Positions 16,098 to 24,680 of a stretch of 64,000 nucleotides of DNA are shown piece by piece. Position numbers and translations under genes: made by a program. Numbering within the stretch: position 1 is the first letter of the stretch; each line of letters begins with the position of its first letter. The DNA comes from Ralstonia condita (GTDB taxonomy: Bacteria; Pseudomonadota; Gammaproteobacteria; Burkholderiales; Burkholderiaceae): the NCBI RefSeq assembly GCF_958405655.1, contig NZ_CATYWO010000001.1:372001-436000 (forward strand), written 5' to 3'. The notes below the pieces were generated by a model, which saw only the letters and a program-made list of their open reading frames with translations, searched no databases and had not been told where the DNA came from.

Positions 16098-18038
16098 ATG
16101 AGCATGACTACAAAGCGGCCGCTCCGGATGCCCCGGACGGCCACGCGCGCGCTTGCGGGCACGCGATTGGGGGTGGTTGCAGCAGGTGTGGCAACTGCGA
16201 TGGCGGGTGCGGCAGCGCCAGTCTGGGCACAAAGCGATGCGCAAGCGCCGGGTGCTTCGTTGGGTGAACTGAACCCGACGGTGGTGACCGCCTCGCGCGG
16301 CGAGCAGCCGCTGTCGGATGCGTTGCCCCACACCACGGTGATCTCGCGCGCCGACATCGAGCGCTCGCAGGCGCCGGATGCCGTGACGCTGCTGCGCCGC
16401 GAAGCCGGCATCGAGATCGCGCAGAGCGGTGGCCCCGGCTCCTCCGCCAGCATCTTCATGCGTGGCGCCAGTTCCAACCAGACGCTGATTCTGATTGACG
16501 GTGTGCGCGTGAGTTCCGGAACCACGGGGAGCGCCCAGATCGACCAGTTGATGGCCGATCAGATCGATCACATCGAGATCGTGCGCGGAAACGTCTCCGC
16601 GCTGTACGGCTCGGACGCGATTGGCGGCGTGGTGCAGATCTTTACGCGCAGCGGCAAGGGACATCCGCCGCTGGCCAATGCGGAAATCGAGTACGGCGCG
16701 CGCAATACCAGGCGGGCGCAGGCGGGCATCGGCGGCTCGCTGGGCGAGCGGGGCGATACGTCGTTCGCGCTGTCGGTGTCGGAGTTCAAGACGAATGGCT
16801 TCTCCTCCATCAACCCGTTGCAGGCGCCGAACGCCAACCCGAATGACAACTACTACACGAACAAGAGCGTGTCGGCACAGTTGTCGCATCGGTTCTCGGC
16901 AGACTGGCAGGCCGGGCTGACCTACCTCCAGACCTGGGGCGATGTCAGCTACGACAGCGCCTTCGGCCAGCCTACCGACATCAACGTCGCGCACAACGTG
17001 GTGCGCTCGATGTCGGCCTATGTGGACGGCAAGGTCACTCAGGACTGGAAGACGCGCGTGACGCTGTCCCAGGGCGACGATCGAAGCCTGAACTTCACCA
17101 ATGGCGCGCTGCAGGCCCCGGCCCGCTTCAACACGCGTAATCAGCAGGCAAGCTGGCAGAACGATTGGGCCTTCATGCCCGACCAGTTGCTCAAGGTAGG
17201 TCTCGAGCACCTGCAGACCAGCATCGACAGCGATGCCTACGACGTGCCGACGCGCTATGTCGACTCGGGCTACATCGGTTACGAGGGCAAGTTCGGCCCC
17301 CACCAGCTGCAGTTGAACGTGCGGCGCGACCGCTACTCGGATTTTGGCGGCGCCAACAGCTACTATGCCGGCTACGGTTTTGCCTTCAACCCGCAGTGGA
17401 AGGCCGTGGCGAGCGTGAGCAACGCGTTCCGTGCGCCGAGCTTCAATGAGTTGTACTACCCGTTCTTTGGCACCCCCAACCTGCAGCCGGAAAAGGCGCG
17501 CTCGGTGGAGGGCGGCGTGGAGTACACCAGCGCGATCGGCCTCGTGCGCATGACGGTGTTCGAGACCGATTACAGCAACCTCATCACGGCAGTCTGCGAC
17601 GCCAATTTCAATTGCTCCGCAGCCAACGTGAACCGCGCGCGCGTGAACGGACTCGAGACGTCGTATCGGGGTTCGATCTATGGCGTTGACCTGCGTGCCA
17701 GCTTTACCATGCAGAACCCGCAGGATCTGTCGGCCAACCAGTTGCTGTCCCGCCGTGCGCGGCACTTCGGCAGCGTGTCGGCCTACAAGACCTTCGGGCC
17801 CTTCTCGGCTGGCGTGGAGTGGAACGCAGCGGGTGACCGGCAGGATTCGACCAGGTCGCTCGCCGGCTATGGGCTGCTGAACCTGGTCGGGCGCTACCAG
17901 ATCACGCGTGACTGGGCGTTGTCGGCCCGCGTCGAGAACGTGACGAACAAGAACTACCAGTTGATCTATCCGTACAACACGGCATCGCGCGGGGTGTTCT
18001 TCACGCTGTCGTGGCAACAGCACGAGCCGAAACGATGA
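16098..18038 (+). CDS. btuB: TonB-dependent vitamin B12 receptor
   Basis: An outer-membrane cobalamin transporter of 646 residues. It has a signal peptide ending near VWAQSDA, then a TonB box-like NPTVVTAS and the plug domain (SIFMRGASSNQTLILIDGVRV). A 22-strand barrel follows, ending in an aromatic-rich C-terminus, VFFTLSWQQ. The B12 riboswitch directly upstream supports cobalamin as the ligand. The start was chosen as the first ATG after the riboswitch; the longer frame runs through the aptamer. Its stop overlaps the next start (ATGA). Confidence 0.92.
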   Translation: MSMTTKRPLRMPRTATRALAGTRLGVVAAGVATAMAGAAAPVWAQSDAQAPGASLGELNPTVVTASRGEQPLSDALPHTTVISRADIERSQAPDAVTLLRREAGIEIAQSGGPGSSASIFMRGASSNQTLILIDGVRVSSGTTGSAQIDQLMADQIDHIEIVRGNVSALYGSDAIGGVVQIFTRSGKGHPPLANAEIEYGARNTRRAQAGIGGSLGERGDTSFALSVSEFKTNGFSSINPLQAPNANPNDNYYTNKSVSAQLSHRFSADWQAGLTYLQTWGDVSYDSAFGQPTDINVAHNVVRSMSAYVDGKVTQDWKTRVTLSQGDDRSLNFTNGALQAPARFNTRNQQASWQNDWAFMPDQLLKVGLEHLQTSIDSDAYDVPTRYVDSGYIGYEGKFGPHQLQLNVRRDRYSDFGGANSYYAGYGFAFNPQWKAVASVSNAFRAPSFNELYYPFFGTPNLQPEKARSVEGGVEYTSAIGLVRMTVFETDYSNLITAVCDANFNCSAANVNRARVNGLETSYRGSIYGVDLRASFTMQNPQDLSANQLLSRRARHFGSVSAYKTFGPFSAGVEWNAAGDRQDSTRSLAGYGLLNLVGRYQITRDWALSARVENVTNKNYQLIYPYNTASRGVFFTLSWQQHEPKR

Positions 18039-19042
18039 TCCCTGCACTGCCCGCACGCGGATACGCCTGGCGACTCTGGTCGCTGTTGGCATTCGCGTGC
18101 GTGGCGGTGCTGGTGGCTTCGTTGATGCTGGGCAGTGTCAGGCTGTCGCCCGCCGAAGTCTGGGGGGCCTTGATGGGCGGTGGCGACGGCCTGGCGGCTG
18201 GCATCGTCACCGAGCTGCGTCTGCCTCGTGCGGGCGCGGCGTTTGCTGCCGGCGGCCTGCTAGCCTTTGCCGGCGCATTGATGCAGATGCTGCTGCGCAA
18301 TCCGCTGGCCGATCCGTATGTGTTGGGTGTTTCAGGCGGCGGTGCGGTGGCGGCGCTCACGGCGATGCTGCTGTCGCTGCCGTGGTGGGCGGTACAGACG
18401 AGCGCCGGCGCTGGCGCGCTTCTGTCGATGACGCTGGTGGCCGCGCTGGCGAGACAGCATCTGTGGCGGGGTGAACCCGGCGAAGCCAACGCCCGTCTGC
18501 TGCTTGGCGGTGTGGTCATGGCCTCCGGCTGGGGAGGACTGATTACGCTGATTCTCACGGTTGCGCCCGAGGGCCAGCTGCGCGGCATGATCTTCTGGAT
18601 GGTGGGCGACCTCGGAGGAGCCGACCGCTACATTGGAGCGCTCATCGCGCTTGTGGTGGCGGTGGCGGTGGTCCTGCCGTATGCACGCGATCTGAACGTG
18701 CTGCTGGCAGGAGAGACCCGTGCCCGTGCGCTGGGCGTGCCCGTGGCGCGTGTGCGCGCGCTCATCTACGTGGTGGCTTCGCTGTGCACGGCGGTGGCGG
18801 TCACGATTGCCGGCTCCGTTGCGTTCGTCGGCTTGCTGGTGCCGCATATGGTGCGTCTGGCGTGGACACGCGACGTGCGCATCCACCTGCCCGCCACGGC
18901 GATGGCAGGTGGCGGCCTGCTGATGCTGGCTGATCTCATCGCCCGCACGGTGATCGCCCCGATGCAGCTGCCCGTGGGCGTGATCACCACCCTGCTCGGC
19001 GTGCCGACGTTTCTTTACCTGCTGATGCGGAGCCCGCGATGA
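18035..19042 (+). CDS. btuC: Cobalamin ABC transporter permease (FecCD family)
   Basis: The inner-membrane permease of the B12 importer. The 335 residues carry about ten hydrophobic segments and the FecCD core: RLPRAGAAFAAGGLLAFAGA, the LRNPLADPYVLGVSGGGAV signature, and VAFVGLLVPHMVRL near the C-terminus. It overlaps btuB and the ATPase gene by four bases each. Substrate assignment follows from the riboswitch and btuB, because the family alone cannot tell cobalamin from siderophore transport. Confidence 0.9.
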   Translation: MIPALPARGYAWRLWSLLAFACVAVLVASLMLGSVRLSPAEVWGALMGGGDGLAAGIVTELRLPRAGAAFAAGGLLAFAGALMQMLLRNPLADPYVLGVSGGGAVAALTAMLLSLPWWAVQTSAGAGALLSMTLVAALARQHLWRGEPGEANARLLLGGVVMASGWGGLITLILTVAPEGQLRGMIFWMVGDLGGADRYIGALIALVVAVAVVLPYARDLNVLLAGETRARALGVPVARVRALIYVVASLCTAVAVTIAGSVAFVGLLVPHMVRLAWTRDVRIHLPATAMAGGGLLMLADLIARTVIAPMQLPVGVITTLLGVPTFLYLLMRSPR

Positions 19043-19878
19043 GCTGGTTGCGACGCAGTTCCCCATCGGCTGCATTCGCTCGCATCGATGCCGCGCCCGA
19101 ACTCGTGCTGCGCGATCTGCGCGTGACCGTTGGCGGACGCGTGCTGGTGGAGCGGCTCTCGATGACGGCCACGGCGGGACAGCTCTGGTGCGTGGTTGGT
19201 CCGAACGGCGCCGGCAAGTCGACGTGGCTTTCCGTGTTGGCGGGGTTGCGTGCGGCCGACGGCGGCAGCATCACGCTCGACGGTTTGCCGCTCGCCGCAT
19301 GGCCGGCCGCAGCCATGGCGCGGCGCCGTGCGTTTCTGCCGCAGACGTTGCACGACACCTTCCCGATGTCCGTGTACGACGCGGTGATGACGGGCCGCCA
19401 CCCGCACCTCGCGCGCTGGGAGTGGGAGGGCGATGCCGACGCGCGGGCCGTCGATGCCGCCATGGCATCGCTCGCGCTGCAGCCGCTTGCGCAGCGCGAC
19501 GTGCGTACGCTCTCCGGCGGGGAGCGCCAGCGCGTCGCGATGGCTGCGGTGCTGGCGCAAGAGGCGCACGTGCTGATGCTCGACGAACCTGTCGCCCACC
19601 TCGACCTGCATCAGCAGATTGCCGTGCTGCGCCTGCTGCGCGCAGGCTGCCGCCAGCAGGGCTGGCTGGTCGTGCTGACCGTGCACGACCTGAACCTGGC
19701 GCGCCGGTTTGCCACGCACGCGCTGCTGATGGATGGCGAGGGTCACACCCGTGCAGGCGCAGCCGCAGAGGTCCTAACGCCCGAACACTGCGCCCGCGCG
19801 CTGCGCACGCCCATTGCCGAGGTGGTCGATGGCCGCCGCACGGCCCTGATTCCGGATGACCCGAATGACGATGTCTGA
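19039..19878 (+). CDS. btuD: Cobalamin ABC transporter ATP-binding protein
   Basis: The ATPase of the B12 importer, 279 residues. Walker A GPNGAGKST lies near residues 54-62, the ABC signature LSGGERQRVAMA near 157, and Walker B VLMLDEPVAHLDLHQQ directly after. It has a short N-terminal extension (MSWLRRSSPSAAFARIDAAP) compared with BtuD. An internal start is possible but less well supported. It overlaps btuC at ATGA and runs into the cobO start. Confidence 0.9.
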   Translation: MSWLRRSSPSAAFARIDAAPELVLRDLRVTVGGRVLVERLSMTATAGQLWCVVGPNGAGKSTWLSVLAGLRAADGGSITLDGLPLAAWPAAAMARRRAFLPQTLHDTFPMSVYDAVMTGRHPHLARWEWEGDADARAVDAAMASLALQPLAQRDVRTLSGGERQRVAMAAVLAQEAHVLMLDEPVAHLDLHQQIAVLRLLRAGCRQQGWLVVLTVHDLNLARRFATHALLMDGEGHTRAGAAAEVLTPEHCARALRTPIAEVVDGRRTALIPDDPNDDV

Positions 19879-20494
19879 AGACCATGGCGTCGATGCCGGC
19901 CTCGACGCGCGCCACCGCGCCCGCATGCAGCGCAAGAAGGCCATGGTGGACGCCAAGATCGCGGCTGCCACCGATGTACGGGGGGTGTTGCTTGTCAACA
20001 CCGGCAACGGCAAGGGCAAATCCAGTTCCGGCTTTGGCATGGTGATCCGCGCGATGGGCCACGACATGCAGGTCGGTGTGGTGCAGTTCATCAAGGGCGC
20101 GATCCCGACCGGCGAAGAGCGCTTCCTGCGCCGTTTTTCCGGGCAATGCCGCTTCCACGTGATGGGCGAGGGCTACACCTGGGAGACGCAAGACCGCACG
20201 CGCGACATCGAAAAGGCTCAAGCCGCGTGGGCGTGCGCACAAGCGCTGTTGCGCGATCCGTCCATCGGGCTCGTGCTGCTCGATGAACTGAACATCGCGC
20301 TCAAATACCATTACCTGGATGTGCACACAGTGCTGGCCGACCTGCGAGCGCGGCCGGCTGCGCAGCACGTCGTCATCACTGGCCGTGGCGCGCCACCCGA
20401 ATTGATCGAAGCAGCCGATACCGTGACCGACATGACACTCGTCAAGCACGCGTTTTCCCAGGGCATCCAGGCGCAGCCGGGTGTCGAACTCTGA
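19865..20494 (+). CDS. cobO: Cob(I)yrinic acid a,c-diamide adenosyltransferase
   Basis: Adenosylates the cobalt of corrinoids using ATP (CobO/BtuR/CobA type). About 209 residues. The P-loop NTGNGKGKSSSGFGM is characteristic, with FIKGAIPTGEERFL and DELNIALKYHYLD further on. Three in-frame ATGs (19856, 19865, 19871) all overlap the btuD end. I chose 19865, and 19871 is equally possible. In a salvage setting it would activate imported cobinamide or cobalamin. Confidence 0.9.
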   Translation: MTMSEDHGVDAGLDARHRARMQRKKAMVDAKIAAATDVRGVLLVNTGNGKGKSSSGFGMVIRAMGHDMQVGVVQFIKGAIPTGEERFLRRFSGQCRFHVMGEGYTWETQDRTRDIEKAQAAWACAQALLRDPSIGLVLLDELNIALKYHYLDVHTVLADLRARPAAQHVVITGRGAPPELIEAADTVTDMTLVKHAFSQGIQAQPGVEL

Positions 20495-21549
20495 TGAACA
20501 GATCGACGATGCAGATTCCTCCTTTTGATGATGCGCTGCGCGCGCGCCTGCAGGCTGCCGTGGACAGCAAGACCAAGCCGCTGGGTGCGCTGGGCCGGCT
20601 TGAATCGCTCGCGGTACAGATCAGCCTGATCCAGGACACGGAGATACCCGTGCTGGGGCGTCCCGCCATGCTGGTGTTCGCCGCGGACCACGGAATCGCG
20701 CACGCGGGGGTGAGCGCCTATCCGCAGGCGGTGACGGCGCAGATGGTGCTGAACTTCATTGCTGGCGGGGCCGCTATCAATGTGTTCTGCCGCCAGCACG
20801 GTTTTGCGTTGGAGGTGGTGAACGCGGGGGTGGCCAATCCGCTGTGGGCCGCAGCCACACCCGGCTTGGTGGATTCACCAGTCGGCCCCGGCACGCACAA
20901 TTTTGCAGAGCAGCCCGCCATGTCCGCCGGCGAGCGGGACCGCGCCATGGCGCTCGGCGCACAACGCGTGGCGCACCATGCGGCGCTGGGTACGAATGTG
21001 ATCGCGCTCGGCGAAATGGGCATCGCCAACACGGCTTCTGCGGCGTGCCTGATGGCGCGGCTGTGCGATCTGCCGGTGGCGCAGTGCGTCGGTCGTGGCA
21101 CGGGGCTGGACGATGAAGGCGTGGCGCACAAGCGCGCGGTGCTGGAAGCCGCGCTCGCCAAGCATGCCGATGTGCGTGAGCCGCTGAATGTGCTCGCATG
21201 CTTTGGCGGTTTCGAAGTCGCGGCAATGGTCGGCGCGGTGATCGAAGCGGCGCAGCGGCGCATGGTCGTCCTCGTCGACGGCTTTATCGCCACGGCCGCC
21301 GTGCTGGTGGCCGTGCGCCTGGTGCCCGATGTGCTGCGCTATTGCGTGTTCGGGCATGTGTCGGACGAGCGAGGCCATCGCGCGCTGCTGGAGGTGCTCG
21401 ACGCCCGCCCGCTGCTGTCGCTGTCGCTGCGCCTGGGCGAGGGCAGCGGTGCGGTGCTGGCGTATCCGCTCGTTGTGTCCGCCGTGGCCTTCCTGCGCGA
21501 GATGGCGACCTTCGCCAGCGCCGGCGTGAGCGAGCGCTCGGACGCATGA
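20494..21549 (+). CDS. cobT: Nicotinate-nucleotide-dimethylbenzimidazole phosphoribosyltransferase
   Basis: Makes alpha-ribazole phosphate for the lower ligand of cobalamin. The 351 residues carry the family core: DNA-encoded DHGIAHAGVSAYPQAVTAQM near residue 65, ALGEMGIANTASAACL near 170, and the C-terminal LRLGEGSGAVLA. The start codon shares one base with the cobO stop (TGATG). The gene lies between cobO and cobS in the riboswitch-led operon. The lower base is assumed to be dimethylbenzimidazole. Confidence 0.94.
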   Translation: MNRSTMQIPPFDDALRARLQAAVDSKTKPLGALGRLESLAVQISLIQDTEIPVLGRPAMLVFAADHGIAHAGVSAYPQAVTAQMVLNFIAGGAAINVFCRQHGFALEVVNAGVANPLWAAATPGLVDSPVGPGTHNFAEQPAMSAGERDRAMALGAQRVAHHAALGTNVIALGEMGIANTASAACLMARLCDLPVAQCVGRGTGLDDEGVAHKRAVLEAALAKHADVREPLNVLACFGGFEVAAMVGAVIEAAQRRMVVLVDGFIATAAVLVAVRLVPDVLRYCVFGHVSDERGHRALLEVLDARPLLSLSLRLGEGSGAVLAYPLVVSAVAFLREMATFASAGVSERSDA

Positions 21550-22316
21550 ACGTGCTGCGCGACCACTGGCAGGCGCTGTGGACGGCGGTGGGGTATTTCA
21601 CCCGCATTCCCGTGCCGGCGTCCGTCGGGTTCTCGCAAGCCGGCCTGAACCGTGCGGCGCGCTACTTTCCGCTGGTCGGCTGGCTGGTGGGGGCCGTGGC
21701 GGCTGCGGTGTACTGGCTGGTGTCGCGCACCGTGCCGGTGCCGGGGGTTGCGGTGGCCGCATCGATGGTCGCGACCCTGCTGCTCACGGGCGCCTTCCAC
21801 GAAGATGGCCTGGCCGACTGTGCCGATGGGTTTGGCGGCGGCTGCACGCCGGAAGATCGGCTGCGTATCATGCACGACTCCCGTATCGGCGCCTTCGGTG
21901 CGATTGCCGTGTGCATGGCGCTGCTGTTGAAGTGGCAGTTGCTGACGGCGTTGGCATCACACCCCGGCGTTGTGATGGCGTCCATGGTGGCAGCACATGC
22001 AGCGAGCCGCGCGGCTGCGGTCAGCTACCTGCTCACGCACGACTATGTACGGGCTGAGGGCAAGGCAAAGCCCGTGGCGCAGCGCATGCGCTGGGGCGAC
22101 GCCGCGTGGACGGTGGTGTTCGGCGTCGCACCGCTGCTGTGGTTGGGGCCGGCGTGTGCGGTGCTGGTTGTGATCGGACTGATAACGGCACGCTGGATTC
22201 TGGGCGGTTACTTTCTCAGGCGCATCGGCGGCATCACGGGCGACTGTCTGGGGATGGCACAGCAGCTCTTTGAATTGCTGACCTTGTGGGGGGTGCTGGC
22301 ATGGATTTCATCCTGA
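21546..22316 (+). CDS. cobS: Adenosylcobinamide-GDP ribazoletransferase (cobalamin synthase)
   Basis: An inner-membrane enzyme that joins adenosylcobinamide-GDP to alpha-ribazole. The 256 residues show several membrane helices and the family motif GAFHEDGLADCADGFGGG near 80-97, where the acidic residues bind Mg2+. The start was placed at the ATG in a 4-base overlap with cobT. The longer upstream frame is a cobT shadow. It precedes cobC with a 16-base overlap. Confidence 0.94.
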   Translation: MNVLRDHWQALWTAVGYFTRIPVPASVGFSQAGLNRAARYFPLVGWLVGAVAAAVYWLVSRTVPVPGVAVAASMVATLLLTGAFHEDGLADCADGFGGGCTPEDRLRIMHDSRIGAFGAIAVCMALLLKWQLLTALASHPGVVMASMVAAHAASRAAAVSYLLTHDYVRAEGKAKPVAQRMRWGDAAWTVVFGVAPLLWLGPACAVLVVIGLITARWILGGYFLRRIGGITGDCLGMAQQLFELLTLWGVLAWISS

Positions 22317-22888
22317 TTCGCCACGCGCGGCCGGCCATGACGGCAGGCCTTTGTTACGGCCGCACAGACCTTGCGCTGGAAGACCCGATCGATCCGCATC
22401 CTTCGACGATCGTCGACAAGCTCTCAGCCCACATGCCGCAGCGCTTCCTGGCGAGCCCCTTGCAGCGCAGCCGCCAGACGGCCGAGGCGATCACCCGGGT
22501 CGCTGACGTGCCTTCCATTGAAATCGACGCGCAGTTGATGGAGCTCGATTTCGGCGCATGGGAAGGCTGCCGGTGGGACGCCCTGCCACGCCATCAGGTT
22601 GACCGCTGGGCGCGCGACCTCGTGCACGGCAATCCGCACGGCGGCGAGTCTGCAGCCGATCTGCTGGCAAGGGTGACGACGTGGGCCGACGCCATGGCGG
22701 CGACGCCCGCGTCGTGTGTCTGGGCTGTCACCCATGCGGGCTGCATGCGCGCTTTGGCCGCGCACTGGTTGCAGCGCCCGCTTGCCGAGACACTGCAGTG
22801 GCCGCTCCAATGGGGCGGCGCCTGCGGCTTTCGCGTGCAACCCGATGCGCCGGGCTCGCTGCCAGTGCTGCTGTTCTGGAACCGTTGA
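22301..22888 (+). CDS. cobC: Alpha-ribazole phosphatase-like histidine phosphatase
   Basis: A phosphoglycerate-mutase-like phosphatase of 195 residues with the catalytic IRHARP near the N-terminus (LIRHARPAMTAGLCYGRTD) and a second histidine in VTHAGCMRAL. Position at the end of cobT-cobS supports alpha-ribazole-5'-phosphate or adenosylcobalamin-5'-phosphate as substrate. The RHG of the wider family appears here as RHA, which is common in CobC. It is the last gene of the riboswitch-led run and is convergent with btuF. Confidence 0.87.
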   Translation: MDFILIRHARPAMTAGLCYGRTDLALEDPIDPHPSTIVDKLSAHMPQRFLASPLQRSRQTAEAITRVADVPSIEIDAQLMELDFGAWEGCRWDALPRHQVDRWARDLVHGNPHGGESAADLLARVTTWADAMAATPASCVWAVTHAGCMRALAAHWLQRPLAETLQWPLQWGGACGFRVQPDAPGSLPVLLFWNR

Positions 22889-22960
22889 GCCTTCGAGCCG
22901 CAGTGGCCGCGTGATTCACGCCGCCATCGCACGGCGCTTGGCCGAGGTTTCCAAACGACG

Positions 22961-23905
22961 TTACCTGCCGACAGTGACGTGCGCCCCCTGGCGCCGCATG
23001 CGCGCCTGCTCGAGGTCTTCGCACAACAGGGTGGCGGCATCCACGAGGCGCGGCCCGAACCGGTTGATCAGGTCGCCATTGATGCTGAACAGATTGCCGC
23101 GCTGTACGGCCAGCATATGCGGCCAGCGCTTCCAGCCGTCCAGCGTATCGATCGGACGATTGCCCTGGGTGGCACCCAGGCTGGCGGTCAGCAGCACCTC
23201 CGGGTTGGCCGCGATGACGGCCTCCGCGGTCACGGTCGGCACCAGAAGCGGCTCGTTGGCAAACACATTGCGGCCGCCACACAGGGCCAGCATGTCGGAA
23301 AAGATGTGTTGGCCGTTGAGCGTCATCAGAGGCTGATCCCACACCTGGTAGAACACCGTGACAGGCGGTCGGCCCGCATAGCGATGGCGTAGCGCGTCGA
23401 CACGCTCGCGGAACTGCTTGGCGGCGTCGTGGGCGCTGGCGCGCGTGTCAAGCAGTGTGCCAAGCGCTTCGATGGAGCGCGGGATGTCGCTCATCCGATG
23501 CGGCTCGGAGAAAAACAGCGGAATGCCCAATGCATGCAGCCGGTCGATCTGCTTCTGAGCGTTGCCATGGCGCCAGACCACCACCAGATCGGGTTTGAGC
23601 GCGGCGATGCGTTCCAGGTCCAGCGAGCGGTTGTCGCCCACGTGCGGAATGTCGCGCGCGGGCAGGGGATAGTCGCTGTACTCCACCGTCCCGACGATAC
23701 GCGCGCCACCGCCCGCTGCAAACAGCAACTCGGTCGCATGGGGGGCGAGGCTGACGATGCGCTGGGCGGGGCGCTGCAGCGTGACAGTGGCGCCCGAGTC
23801 ATCGGTGACGGAGATGGCAGCGAGCGCCGGCACTGCGGCAACCGTCAGGACGGCAACGCCGAATGCCAACACGGATCGCACGAGACGGGGTAAGCGGACG
23901 TTCAT
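22961..23905 (-). CDS. btuF: Periplasmic cobalamin-binding protein
   Basis: The substrate-binding component for the BtuCD importer. The 314 residues start with a Sec signal peptide (VRSVLAFGVAVLTVAAVPALA). The mature part shows the BtuF/FhuD fold signature PAQRIVSLAPHATELLFAAG and LERIAALKPDLVVVW. The gene sits on the minus strand, outside the riboswitch-led operon, directly after the cbiB remnant and cobU. No good ribosome-binding site is seen before its ATG, perhaps because the sequence upstream was deleted. Confidence 0.88.
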   Translation of the reverse strand: MNVRLPRLVRSVLAFGVAVLTVAAVPALAAISVTDDSGATVTLQRPAQRIVSLAPHATELLFAAGGGARIVGTVEYSDYPLPARDIPHVGDNRSLDLERIAALKPDLVVVWRHGNAQKQIDRLHALGIPLFFSEPHRMSDIPRSIEALGTLLDTRASAHDAAKQFRERVDALRHRYAGRPPVTVFYQVWDQPLMTLNGQHIFSDMLALCGGRNVFANEPLLVPTVTAEAVIAANPEVLLTASLGATQGNRPIDTLDGWKRWPHMLAVQRGNLFSINGDLINRFGPRLVDAATLLCEDLEQARMRRQGAHVTVGR

Positions 23906-23912
23906 CGGCAGG

Positions 23913-24084
23913 TCAGACGGAAGTCAAATGCCATCGTAACGCGTCCGGCGCCGACGGCCATGGACGTGCCTGTGGGCGCCAGCAGCGGAGTGCGCCGGCG
24001 GTGTGGCCGAGCAGCGCATTGCTGATCGCCGTTTGCCTGGCGGGAATCCAGTTCAGCACGTCGTCGATGCGGGCGGGGGCCCTT
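23913..24084 (-). pseudogene. Remnant of cbiB (adenosylcobinamide-phosphate synthase)
   Basis: In a frame offset from cobU, the minus strand reads APARIDDVLNWIPARQTA, then ALLGHTAGALRCWR, and stops at 23913. The phrase DDVLNWIPAR-TA with a following ALRCWR is diagnostic of CbiB/CobD, a membrane enzyme that attaches aminopropanol to cobyric acid. Only about 45-55 codons of roughly 310 remain, with neither the N-terminal helices nor the C-terminal glycine-rich region. The remnant overlaps the last codons of cobU, suggesting a deletion fused cobU to mid-cbiB. Confidence 0.75.
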
Positions 24085-24631
24085 TCACCACCATCGGAAT
24101 GCCGGCCACCAGCAAGTGCACGTTGTCCGCCAGCGCGGCGAGGCGTTGGTTCAGGCGGCCGAGCTCATCCACGTAGAACCGCGTGACGGCGCCCATCGGG
24201 ACCACGCCCAGACCGATCTCGTTGCTCACCAGGATGACCTCGCCCGGCAACAATGGCAGTGCCGTGAGGAGCGCGTCGATTTCGGCCGTCCACGCTTGCG
24301 GGGGCGTCACCAGGCCGGTGTCGGGGTATTCATGGTGCTCGGCGAAGAGCAGGTTGTTGAGCCACAGCGTGATGCAATCGACCAGCACGCAGCCACCGTG
24401 CTGCGCATGCGCGTAGAGCGCTTCGGCCAGCTGCGTGGGCTCCTCGGCCAGCGCCCAGTTGCCGGGCCGTCGCGCGCGGTGCAGCGCGACGCGCAATTGC
24501 ATCTCTTCGTCCTCCTCGCGCGCGGTCGCGATGTACGTGACCGGTCCGGCGCATTGCAGCGCGAGCTGTTCGGCGTGATGGCTTTTGCCGGAGCGGGCAC
24601 CACCGAGGACGAGTGTGAGGCGACGGGACAT
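24053..24631 (-). CDS. cobU: Adenosylcobinamide kinase / guanylyltransferase
   Basis: A bifunctional enzyme that phosphorylates adenosylcobinamide and adds GMP to give the CobS substrate. The 192 residues begin MSRRLTLVLGGARSGKS with the P-loop at 10-17. The family segments ITLWLNNLL and EVILVSNEIGLGVVP are intact. Its last residues, after MVVKG, read through the junction with the cbiB remnant (PPPASTTC), so the native C-terminal tail may be altered by a few residues. It is divergent from cobQ. Confidence 0.92.
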   Translation of the reverse strand: MSRRLTLVLGGARSGKSHHAEQLALQCAGPVTYIATAREEDEEMQLRVALHRARRPGNWALAEEPTQLAEALYAHAQHGGCVLVDCITLWLNNLLFAEHHEYPDTGLVTPPQAWTAEIDALLTALPLLPGEVILVSNEIGLGVVPMGAVTRFYVDELGRLNQRLAALADNVHLLVAGIPMVVKGPPPASTTC

Positions 24632-24680
24632 ACTCGCATTCTAGCGAGGCAGGCCAGGGTGCGGGTGCGATAATCCGCGC

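Noticed and set aside
15999..18092. 697-codon minus-strand frame opposite btuB
   Set aside because: Same antisense shadow effect, with no start signal or recognisable domain; the plus strand encodes BtuB with riboswitch support.
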